Positions 8,764-17,300 of a DNA stretch of 64,000 nucleotides are shown one piece after another. The notes under the pieces are model-generated. The model saw only the letters and a program-made list of their open reading frames with translations. It was not told where the DNA came from and searched no databases. The first letter of the stretch is position 1. The number at the start of each line of letters is the position of its first letter. A program made the position numbers and the translations under genes. The stretch lies in assembly GCF_046600715.1 (NCBI RefSeq), contig NZ_JBJMAV010000008.1, positions 1 through 64,000 of the forward strand, written 5' to 3'. The stretch comes from Lysobacter_C viscosus. GTDB lineage: Bacteria; Pseudomonadota; Gammaproteobacteria; Xanthomonadales; Xanthomonadaceae.

Positions 8764-9639
8764 TCAGTCGTCGACGAGCTCGCCCCCCGCCAGGAAGTTC
8801 CAGGTGCGGGTGACGTGCAGGATGTCCGGGTCTTCCTCGGTGCGGGGCAGCGGCGGGTACGGCTCGGCCAGCCGTGCGATGCGCATGGCGGACTCATCCA
8901 GCAGCGCGATGCCGCTTGAGCGGACGATGTCGGCGCGGTCGACGCTTCCATCGCGCCTGATCGCGACGCTGATGACCACCTGGCCCGCCAGCCGGCGTCG
9001 GCGTGCCTCGTCGGGGTAGTTGAGGTTGCCGATGCGTTCGACGCGATCCACCCACGCCCGCAGGTAGGTCGCCCAGGCGTATTCCTGCGTGCTGGCGGAG
9101 ACGAACTTGCGCGACGGCCTCTTGGCGTATCGCTCCGAGCGCATGTGGATTTCCGCGGCCAGCCGTGCCATGGCCATGTCGCGCTCGACCTTCTCGCGGC
9201 CGCGGGGGAGCGGCGTGTCGTCGGCCTCGGGCGTCGACCGCGGCGTCGCCACCGGCGACTCGCCGCGGGCGCTGCTGACCACGCGGGCTTCCGGCGGGGG
9301 TTGGGGCGAAGGCGACTGCGCGCGCACCGGGCGCGGCGCGACGCCGGGCTGCACCTGCGGCGCGGCCCCGGACACCACCTCGCTGGGGCGCGTCGAGCGG
9401 TCGTGGTCGCCTCCCCCCTGGTTGCTGGCTTGGGCCAGAAAATCGGCCTGGGCCTGGGTCAGGGGGCTGCGGGTCTGGGTCAGGATCACATCCAGGGTCG
9501 GCATCACCGGTGCGGCGCTCTCGACCGCGAAACCGACGCCCAATAGCAACATCCCGTGCAACAGCAGCGACAGCACCAGGGTCGCGCCCAGTCGCTGGTT
9601 CTCCATTGCAGCCGATCCGGGCGCTGCCACCGCGTTCAT
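8764..9639 (-). CDS. TonB-family energy transducer protein
   Basis: A 291-aa inner-membrane protein with a short cytoplasmic N-terminus, one transmembrane helix (about residues 19–37), a periplasmic Pro/Ser/Arg-rich linker and a C-terminal TonB domain. The domain is visible as 'NYPDEARRRRLAGQVVISVAIRRDGSVDRADIVRSSG' (in parts) and a closing strand 'LHVTRTWNFL'. It would couple proton-motive force to outer-membrane receptors, or act as a periplasmic linker. No exbB/exbD is adjacent. It overlaps the gshB stop by 4 bp (ATGA), so the two are cotranscribed. This pair sits just upstream of, and divergent from, the pilus chemosensory operon. Confidence 0.85.
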   Translation of the reverse strand: MNAVAAPGSAAMENQRLGATLVLSLLLHGMLLLGVGFAVESAAPVMPTLDVILTQTRSPLTQAQADFLAQASNQGGGDHDRSTRPSEVVSGAAPQVQPGVAPRPVRAQSPSPQPPPEARVVSSARGESPVATPRSTPEADDTPLPRGREKVERDMAMARLAAEIHMRSERYAKRPSRKFVSASTQEYAWATYLRAWVDRVERIGNLNYPDEARRRRLAGQVVISVAIRRDGSVDRADIVRSSGIALLDESAMRIARLAEPYPPLPRTEEDPDILHVTRTWNFLAGGELVDD

Positions 9640-10595
9640 CGCGGCGTGGTCACCCGTTCGATCGCATCGAACAGCTCGCCGGCGATGTTCAGACCGAACT
9701 GCGCATCCAGTTCGCGGATGCAGGTGGGGCTGGTGACGTTGACCTCGGTGAGGTAGTCGCCAATGACATCAAGCCCCACGAACAGCATGCCCCGGCGCTT
9801 CATCTCCGGCCCGACCTGGGCGGCGATCCAGCGGTCGCGTTCGCCCAGCGGCCGGCCCTCGCCACGGCCGCCCACGGCCAGGTTGCCGCGGAATTCGTCG
9901 CCCTGCGGGATGCGCGCCAGGCAATAGTCGACCGGCTCGCCGTCCACCAGCAGGATGCGCTTGTCGCCCTGGGCGATTTCCGGCAGGTAGCGCTGGCCCA
10001 TCGCCAGCGAACGGCCGCCGTCGGTCAACGTCTCCAGGATCACGTTGAGGTTGGGCTCCCCGGCGCGCGCGCGGAAGATCGAGCGCCCCCCCATGCCGTC
10101 CAGTGGCTTGAGCACCGCTTCGCCGTGCTCGTTCACGAAGGCCTTGAGCGACGCGGCGTCCCGGCTGACCAGGCTGGGGGCGCAGCACTGCGGGAACAGC
10201 AGCGCGGCCAGCTTCTCGTTGTAATCGCGCAGGCCCTGCGGATCGTTGACGACCATCGCGCCGGCGGACTGGGCGATGCCGAGGATCTGGGTGTCGTGGA
10301 TGTACTCGGCGTCGACCGGGGGATCGGTGCGCATCAGCACCACGTGGCCGGGTCCCAGCGGCTGTTCCCGCACCTCGCCCAATTCGAACCAGGCGCGAGG
10401 GTCCTCTCGTACCGACAGCGGCGACATCCGGGCCACCGCGCGTCCGTCGTGCAGCGCCAGTCCGCCGGGAGCGACGTACCAGAGCCGATGGCCGCGGCGC
10501 TGTGCCTCCAGCAGCATGGCGAAGGTCGAATCCTTGGCGATCCGGATCGACCCGATCGGGTCCATCACGACAACGACATCCAGCGGCTTGGGCAC
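9636..10595 (-). CDS. gshB: Glutathione synthetase
   Basis: Joins gamma-glutamylcysteine and glycine with ATP, the second step of glutathione synthesis in the cytosol. The ATP-grasp enzyme is recognised from 'VVVVMDPIGSIRIAKDSTFAM', 'LMRTDPPVDAEY', 'VLKPLDGMGGRSIF' and 'NVTSPTCIRELD'. The frame is open to 10763, but that N-terminal extension is Ser/Pro/Arg-rich. GTG 10595 gives 319 aa, the family's usual length. There is no strong SD, so the start is the least certain part. The gene is divergent from pilG. Confidence 0.92.
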   Translation of the reverse strand: MPKPLDVVVVMDPIGSIRIAKDSTFAMLLEAQRRGHRLWYVAPGGLALHDGRAVARMSPLSVREDPRAWFELGEVREQPLGPGHVVLMRTDPPVDAEYIHDTQILGIAQSAGAMVVNDPQGLRDYNEKLAALLFPQCCAPSLVSRDAASLKAFVNEHGEAVLKPLDGMGGRSIFRARAGEPNLNVILETLTDGGRSLAMGQRYLPEIAQGDKRILLVDGEPVDYCLARIPQGDEFRGNLAVGGRGEGRPLGERDRWIAAQVGPEMKRRGMLFVGLDVIGDYLTEVNVTSPTCIRELDAQFGLNIAGELFDAIERVTTPR

Positions 10596-10696
10596 GGGCG
10601 AAGGCAAGGGTGTAGGTGGGGTCGATGGTAGCAGGGGCGCCGACGCGGCCGGGTCCGAAGTGCCGCGTTCAGACTGGATGTGACGGGAACTGCGGC

Positions 10697-10725
10697 TTGA
10701 CAGTCTGCCCCGGGCTTGGAATAAA
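10697..10725 (+). promoter_or_regulatory. Sigma-70-type promoter for the pilG operon
   Basis: A perfect -35 TTGACA (10697–10702) is followed after exactly 17 nt by AATAAA (10720–10725), a 4/6 match to the -10 consensus. The predicted start point is about 45 nt ahead of the pilG ATG. It lies in the divergent gshB/pilG interval. Confidence 0.65.
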
Positions 10726-10777
10726 GGTAGCCTCGCGACATACCGGACACACGGCGTGCGCACACGGGGACTACTGA

Positions 10778-11176
10778 ATGGGTGACGAGGGCCGCAACGG
10801 CAACCTCGATGGATTGCGGGTCATGGTGATCGATGACTCCAAGACCATCCGTCGAACTGCCGAGACACTGCTCAAGCGCGAAGGCTGCGACGTGGTCACG
10901 GCCACGGACGGGTTCGAAGCCTTGGCCAAGATCGCCGACCAGCAGCCACAGATCATCTTCGTGGACATCATGATGCCGCGCCTGGATGGCTATCAGACCT
11001 GTGCGCTGATCAAGAACAACCAGGCATTCAAGGGCACGCCGGTGATCATGCTGTCGTCGAAGGACGGGCTCTTCGACAAGGCGCGCGGGCGCATCGTCGG
11101 GTCCGAGCAGTACCTCACCAAGCCATTCACGCGCGAGGAACTCCTCGACGCGATCCGCACGCACGTCAACGCCTGA
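10778..11176 (+). CDS. pilG: Twitching motility response regulator PilG
   Basis: A single-domain CheY-like receiver of 132 aa that takes phosphoryl groups from ChpA and promotes pilus extension or cAMP signalling in characterised type IV pilus systems. The acidic pocket is 'VIDDS' (D19/D20), the phosphoacceptor is D63 (FVDIMMPRLDG), the switch is SS at ~93–94 and the lysine is K115 (LTKPF). The N-terminal ~12-residue extension ahead of the first strand fits PilG. It is the first gene of the pilG-H-I-J-chpA-B-C operon, behind a good promoter. Confidence 0.95.
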   Translation: MGDEGRNGNLDGLRVMVIDDSKTIRRTAETLLKREGCDVVTATDGFEALAKIADQQPQIIFVDIMMPRLDGYQTCALIKNNQAFKGTPVIMLSSKDGLFDKARGRIVGSEQYLTKPFTREELLDAIRTHVNA

Positions 11177-11195
11177 CCGGGGGGTAGGGCATTCA

Positions 11196-11561
11196 ATGGC
11201 ACGCATTCTCTTGATCGAGGACTCGCCGACCGATACGGCGGTGCTCACCCAGCTGCTGGAGCGCAACGGCCACCAGGTACTGTCCTCGGGCAGCGCCGAG
11301 GATGGCATCGAGGTCTGCCGGCGTGAAAAGCCCGACCTGGTGCTGATGGACGTTGTCCTGCCCGGCATGAACGGTTTCCAGGCCACCCGGGCGCTTTCCC
11401 GCGATGCGGTGACCAAGGAGATCCCGGTTCTGATCGTCAGCACCAAGGGCATGGACACCGACAAGGCCTGGGGCCTGCGCCAGGGTGCCAAGGACTACAT
11501 CGTCAAGCCGCCGCGCGAAGACGAATTGATCGCGCGTATCAACGGCCTGTTGGACGCCTGA
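11196..11561 (+). CDS. pilH: Twitching motility response regulator PilH
   Basis: A second stand-alone receiver (121 aa), the partner of PilG. In characterised systems it favours retraction or acts as a phosphate sink for ChpA. Conserved residues: E8/D9 (LIEDS), D52 (LMDVVLPGMNG), T83 (STKG) and K104 (IVKPP). It begins 19 bp after pilG with GGGGGTAGGG upstream and ends one base before pilI. Confidence 0.94.
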   Translation: MARILLIEDSPTDTAVLTQLLERNGHQVLSSGSAEDGIEVCRREKPDLVLMDVVLPGMNGFQATRALSRDAVTKEIPVLIVSTKGMDTDKAWGLRQGAKDYIVKPPREDELIARINGLLDA

Positions 11562-11562
11562 G

Positions 11563-12114
11563 GTGGCGGGACTCTCGCCGTTCGATGCGCTGGCCGATTA
11601 CGAGCGGCGCAGCCTCGCCCACGTTGCCGGCCTTCCGGAGCAGCTCGAAGCGCCGGGCCTGTGGCGCGGGGTCGGTTATCGCATTGGCGAGCGCCGGATG
11701 GCCTCGCCGTTCGACGAGGTGCGCGAGATCCTCACCCTGCCCCAGGTGACGCCGGTCCCGGGGGCGCAGCCGTGGATGCTCGGTCTGGCCAACGTCCGCG
11801 GCAACCTTCTGCCCATCGTCGACCTCAAGCAGTTCCTGGAAGGCGAGCGCACGGTGCTCCACGAGAGCCAGCGGATCCTTCTGGTGCGCCAGCCCGGCGG
11901 CGATGTCGCCGTGCTGATCGATGAGCTTTACGGACAACGCAGCTTCCACGACCAGCAGCAGATCCCGGACGACCGGCTCGCCGACGAACAGATCGCCGTC
12001 GGCCGCTACACCCACTTCATCGACCGGGCATACCGCCTGGACGAACAGCCGTGGGGCATCTTCAGCCTCGAGCGGCTGACCCGCACGCCCGAATTCCGCC
12101 AGGCCGCCGGCTAG
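11563..12114 (+). CDS. pilI: CheW-like adaptor PilI
   Basis: A 183-aa CheW-domain scaffold that links the receptor PilJ to the kinase ChpA at the membrane-bound array. CheW features include 'YRIGERRMASPFDEVREIL', 'GLANVRGNLLPIVDLKQFL' and 'ILLVRQPGGDVAVLIDEL'. The start is GTG 11563, one base after the pilH stop. The 40-residue N-terminal extension is normal for PilI. There is no catalytic function. Confidence 0.94.
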   Translation: MAGLSPFDALADYERRSLAHVAGLPEQLEAPGLWRGVGYRIGERRMASPFDEVREILTLPQVTPVPGAQPWMLGLANVRGNLLPIVDLKQFLEGERTVLHESQRILLVRQPGGDVAVLIDELYGQRSFHDQQQIPDDRLADEQIAVGRYTHFIDRAYRLDEQPWGIFSLERLTRTPEFRQAAG

Positions 12115-12182
12115 GCCCTGCGCACACCGCCGCACACTTCCCCAATTGCCGCAGCACGCACCACACCAGAGGTCGTCGAACC

Positions 12183-14204
12183 ATGAGCACTGACATCAAC
12201 TCCGTCGCCGGCAAGGCCCGCAACCTTGGCGTTAAGACCTGGCTGCTGCTGCTGGGCATCGCGGTGACTGTGTTCGTCCTCAATGCCGGTTACGCGACCT
12301 ACAAGGCGGCACGGCTGGGCGGCGCCAGTTCCTCGGCGTCCGACCTGCAGGTGTTGAGCCAGCAGCTTGCCAACCAGGGCCGCGAGGCGGTGGGCGGCGA
12401 CGCGCAGGCGTTCGACGCATTCAAGGAGACGAAGGGGGCGATCGACGAGGACATCGCCACGCTCAACAACAACTTCGGCAACGAGGTGGGCGTGGCCGGT
12501 CCGATCGCGACCGTGACCGAAACCTGGGCGCCTTTGGGTGCCAGCGCTGAACAGATGATCGCCAGCGAGCCCGCGGTGCTCGGCCTTGCCGGCAACGCCA
12601 ACAGCTTCGCCGAGCAGGTCCCGCAGTTGCAGGCCAACCTCGACGAGCTGGTGCGGGCAATGTCCTCCAGCGGCTCGTCTTCATCGCAGGTGTACCTGGC
12701 GCTTCGCCAGGTCGTGCTGTCGGGCACCATGGCCCGTCGCATCACCGTCATCCAGGCCGGTGGCCCGGGCGCGGCGGCGGCAGGCGATGCCCTGGCGCGC
12801 GACGCGGCAGTGTTCGACAACGTGATGACCGGCCTGCGCGAGGGGGACGAGACGCTGGGCGTGAGCCCGCTCAGCAATGCCGGCGCCCTGGCTGCGCTGG
12901 GCCAGGCCGAAGCGCTGTGGACGGACATGAAGGGCGACCTCGACGCGATCCTCTCGACCTCGCAGAACCTGTTCCGCGCGCAGGCGGCGGCCGACTCGAT
13001 CACCGCAGGTTCCGACCAGCTGCTTGATGACAGCCGCCGGCTGTTCGATGCGTTCACCGCATTCGGCTCGCTGCGCGACACCAGCCTCCTGGGCAACCTG
13101 TGGATCTCGATCATCTCGGGTGCACTGGCCCTGGTCGCGCTGTTGGGCGTGCTGTACTCGGTCAACCGCCAGCAGAAGAAGCGCTACGACACCACCAAGG
13201 AACTCAACGACCGCAACCAGGAGGCGATCATGCGCCTGCTGGACGAAATGGGTTCGCTCGCCGAAGGCGACCTGACGGTAAAGGCGACGGTCACCGAGGA
13301 CATGACCGGCGCGATCGCCGACTCGATCAACTTCGCCGTCGAGCAGCTGCGCAGCCTGGTGCAGACGATTACCGACACCTCGGTGCAGGTGGCGTCCAGC
13401 GCGCAGGAGACCCAGGCCACCGCCATGCACCTGGCCGAAGCCGCCGAACACCAGGCGCAGGAGATCTCCTCCGCGTCGGGGCGAATCAGCGAAATCGCGG
13501 CCAGCATCGACCAGGTCTCCAAGAACTCCGCCGAGTCGGCCGAGGTGGCGCAGCGCTCGGTGCAGATCGCGACCAAGGGTGCCGGCGTGGTGCGCCAGAC
13601 CATCCAGGGCATGGACAGCATCCGCGACCAGATCCAGGAAACCTCCAAGCGCATCAAGCGGCTGGGCGAGTCGTCGCAGGAGATCGGCTCGATCGTCGAG
13701 CTGATCAACGACATCTCCGAGCAGACCAACATCCTGGCGCTGAATGCGGCCATCCAGGCGGCCTCCGCCGGCGAGGCGGGCCGCGGGTTCGCGGTCGTGG
13801 CCGACGAAGTGCAGCGACTGGCAGAGCGCGCGTCCAACGCGACCAAGCGAATCGAAACGCTGGTGCAGACCATCCAGTCCGATACCAACGAAGCCGTCAG
13901 CTCGATGGAGCAGACGACCTCCGAGGTGGTTGCCGGTGCGCGCCTGGCCGAGGACGCCGGTACCGCACTGGGCGAGATCGAGAAGGTGTCGTCCGACCTG
14001 TCGGGCCTCATCCAGGGCATTTCCACCGCAGCGCAGCAGCAGTCCGGCGCGGCGGCCAACATCACCCAGACGATGAACACGATCCAGCAGATCACCTCGC
14101 AGACCACGCAGGGCGCCAACCAGACGGCCGAATCGATCGGCAACCTGGCCCAGCTCGCCGCGGACCTGCGTCGTTCGGTGGCCGACTTCAAGCTGCCGGC
14201 GTAA
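12183..14204 (+). CDS. pilJ: Methyl-accepting chemotaxis-type receptor PilJ
   Basis: The receptor of the type IV pilus chemosensory pathway (673 aa). It has a first transmembrane helix at about residues 17–38, a periplasmic PilJ-type helical sensor, and a second membrane helix at ~302–327. A HAMP-like segment and a long MCP signalling coiled coil follow. The hairpin tip is 'ISEQTNILALNAAIQAA' followed by 'GEAGRGFAVVADEV' (~508–550). ATG 12183 (MSTDINSV) is the start; the longer open frame overlaps pilI. There is no C-terminal CheR-docking pentapeptide. Whether it is methylated is doubtful here, because the operon has no CheR gene and its CheB homologue is degenerate. Confidence 0.95.
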   Translation: MSTDINSVAGKARNLGVKTWLLLLGIAVTVFVLNAGYATYKAARLGGASSSASDLQVLSQQLANQGREAVGGDAQAFDAFKETKGAIDEDIATLNNNFGNEVGVAGPIATVTETWAPLGASAEQMIASEPAVLGLAGNANSFAEQVPQLQANLDELVRAMSSSGSSSSQVYLALRQVVLSGTMARRITVIQAGGPGAAAAGDALARDAAVFDNVMTGLREGDETLGVSPLSNAGALAALGQAEALWTDMKGDLDAILSTSQNLFRAQAAADSITAGSDQLLDDSRRLFDAFTAFGSLRDTSLLGNLWISIISGALALVALLGVLYSVNRQQKKRYDTTKELNDRNQEAIMRLLDEMGSLAEGDLTVKATVTEDMTGAIADSINFAVEQLRSLVQTITDTSVQVASSAQETQATAMHLAEAAEHQAQEISSASGRISEIAASIDQVSKNSAESAEVAQRSVQIATKGAGVVRQTIQGMDSIRDQIQETSKRIKRLGESSQEIGSIVELINDISEQTNILALNAAIQAASAGEAGRGFAVVADEVQRLAERASNATKRIETLVQTIQSDTNEAVSSMEQTTSEVVAGARLAEDAGTALGEIEKVSSDLSGLIQGISTAAQQQSGAAANITQTMNTIQQITSQTTQGANQTAESIGNLAQLAADLRRSVADFKLPA

Positions 14205-14380
14205 GCGCGCCTGCGCCGGGTGTGCCCGGTGCTGCGCGGTGCGGTTTCGATGTGGGTCAGTTCAGTCGGTCAGTCAGTGGATACCAGCTCTGTGAATGTT
14301 CCTAGTCACGCTTCCCGGGCGGTCAAGCCGCCGACTGGTTCCCCGTCCAACGGGTGGCTGACCGTGTCCGGAGTGTGGGG
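14205..14380. other. Gap between pilJ and chpA
   Basis: 176 bp without a gene. It contains a run of TCAG-like short repeats (about 14252–14278) and a small GGCGG/CCGCC hairpin near 14328–14342. No convincing promoter is seen; it may simply be a leader within the operon. Confidence 0.35.
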
Positions 14381-17300
14381 ATGACCGTGACGCGCGACGC
14401 CATCGATACCACCACGCTGGGCTGGATCAAGCCCGAACTCGACCAGACCCTGCGCTACGCGCGAGAGGAAATCGAGGCCTACGCCGAGAACCCCGCCGAC
14501 GCCGAGCGCATGAAGGCCTGCGCGGGCCACCTGCACCAGGTGTGCGGGACGCTGCGCATGGTCGAACTGTCGGCTCCGGCCATGGTCGCCGAGGAAATGG
14601 AGCGCCTGGCGCTGTCCTTGCACCACGGCGATTCCGACGAGCGCCGGGACGATGCCTGCGCCGCGTTGATGCGTGGCGTGGTTCAGCTGCCGGACTACCT
14701 TGAACGCCTGCAGGGCGGCCATCGCGACATACCGATCGTGCTGTTGCCGTTGCTCAACGAACTTCGCTCGGCGCGGGGCGAGCCCGGGCTCAACGAAAGC
14801 GTGCTGTTCTCCCCCAATCTCGACCGGCCGCTGCCGCAGGACCTGCCTTCACCGGTGCTCGCCGCGTTCGCGGCAGCGCCCACTTCGCACCTGGCCGACT
14901 TCCGCGACGCCCTGGCCCAATGGCCGGCGGATGACTCGCCGGCGGATGCAACGGGGTTGGCCGCCGCCATCGATGGCCTGCTCGCCGACGTCGCACTGGA
15001 GCCCTTGCGTCGCATGCTGTGGGTGGCGGCGTCCGTTGCTGCCGCACTGCGTGATGGCGCGATCGAACCGTCGCAGTCACTGCGGCAGGCGTTCGGCGGC
15101 GTGGAGCGCGAGAGCCGGCAGATGCTGGAAGGGGATGATTTCAGCGGCCCGCGCAGCGAGCCCGCGTCCGAACCCACGCGCCAGCTGCTGTTCCATGCCG
15201 CCAACAGCAGCAACCCTCATCCCGCTTTGGCCGGCTTGCGCGACGCCTTCGAGCTGGATGCAGAGCGCCCCAGCGAGTCGGAACTCGAACACGCGCGCGG
15301 CAGCCTGAGCGGGCGCAACCGGGCGCTGCTGGACACCGTCTCGGCAGCGATCAAGGAAGACCTGCTGCGTGTAAAGGATGCGCTGGACCTCTACCTGCGA
15401 ACCGGCCAGACCGACATCGGCGAGCTGCGACCCCAGGTCGATGCCCTGGGCCGGGTCGGTGACACCCTCGGCATGATGGGACTGAGCGTGGCGCGCGGCG
15501 TGGTGCTGCAGCAGCGCGACGCCATGCACGAGATCGTCACCGGGCAAAGGGCGGCGGACGAGACCGCGTTGCTGGACGTTGCCGGCGCGCTGCTTTATGT
15601 CGATGCCTCGCTGGACGAACAGGTCGCGCGCCTGGGCTTGCCCGAAGACGCGGCCGACGAGGACTTGCTGGCAAGCGAATCGCGCAAGGTGCTGGAAATC
15701 GTCGTCCGCGAGGCGATCGCCAACTTCGGCGACGCACGCCAGTGCTTCGTGGCGTTCGTGGAAACCAATTGGGACCACGCCGAATTGGCCGACGTCCCGC
15801 GCCTGTTGGATGAAGTCGCCGGCGCGCTCCGGATCCTCGAGCTGCCGCGGCCTGCCGAGTACCTGGTCGGCGTCCGGCGTTACGCGGAAGTGGAGCTGAT
15901 CGGGCGCAAGCGCGTTCCAAACGGACAGCAGCTCGACACCATGGCCGATGCTTTGGCCAGCGTGGAGTATTACCTTGAGGCCCTGCGCGAGCAGCGGCCC
16001 AACCGCGAGCGGATCCTCGAAATTGCCCGGCAGAGCCTGGAAGCGCTGGGCTATTGGCCGCTGCCCGGCGACACGGGCCACATCCCCGCGGGCACGCTGG
16101 CGACAGGGACCGCCGCATCCGGTTCCCTGCAGGACCTGCCTGCCTGGGACGCCCCGACGGCTGCGCGCCCGGACGCAACGTCCGACGTTCCCGCGCCCAC
16201 GGTTGCTCCCCCGACGCCCGCGCAACCGACGGAGCCCGTCGAGCACCCCGCCACCCCGACAGGCAGCGTTGATGCGGGCGCTGCCCCGTCGGCGGGGCTG
16301 TCCGTGCAGGACGGCGGCTTCGCGCCCAGTGCCGATATCGATGACGAGATCCGCGAGGTGTTCCTCGAAGAGCTCGAGGAAGAGATCAACCACCTGGGCG
16401 AATTGCTCCCGCCGTGGCGGGCCGCACCGGACAACGCCGAACTGCTGCGCCCGATCCGCCGCGTTTTCCACACCCTCAAGGGCAGCGGCCGACTCGTAGG
16501 TGCCAAGGCGCTGGGCGAATTCAGCTGGAAGGTGGAGAACATGCTCAACAGGGTGCTGGACGGCACCCGGTCGGCCACCCCGGCGGTCGTGGGGCTGGTC
16601 GAGCACGCCTTCGACAGGCTGCCCGAGTTGCACGGTGCGCTGCAGGGCAAGGTCGCGCTGACGGCCGACCTTGCGGGTATAGAGGCAGTCGCCGACCGCG
16701 TGGCGGCAGGCGAAGAAACCCTCTACCAGCCCGCAGCCGCACCCGTGCAGGCTGCTGATGCGCCCAAGGGCGACGATCTTGCCCAGGAGGACACGCATCC
16801 GCCGAGCGAAGGGGACGCGTCCGCACCCGTCGACGAACTGCCTGGCATCCCGGCGTCGGTGGATCCGGTGTTGCTGGAAATCCTCGACACCGAAGTCACC
16901 GGACACCTCAGCACGATCCAGTCGTGGCTGGCCGCGGCCGAAGCGGCGCCGCATCGTGCCAACGACCAGCTGCAGCGTGCGATCCACACGCTCAACGGCG
17001 CGTTCGCAATGACCGAGGTGCCTGTGATCACCGAGATCACCGCACCCACGGAGGCGTACATCAAGCGCCTGCTCGCTGTCGGCGAGGCGGCAACTGCCGA
17101 AGGCGTGGCGGGCCTGGGCGCGGTGACTTCCGCGATCCGCGACACGCTGGCGGCGCTGCAGTCCGAACACCCGCGCGTGCCGGTATTCCACGGCCTGGCC
17201 GAACGAATGGCCGCACTGCGCGACACGCTGCCCGCGCCGCGTCCGGCCGGCCATGGCCAGGACCTCTCGCTGGACGACGAACCGGTCGAATCCATCGGGG

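Noticed and set aside
5517..8951. 1144-codon antisense open frame over yoaA/tsaB
   Set aside because: Mirror of strongly coding plus-strand genes; no start signal or domain.
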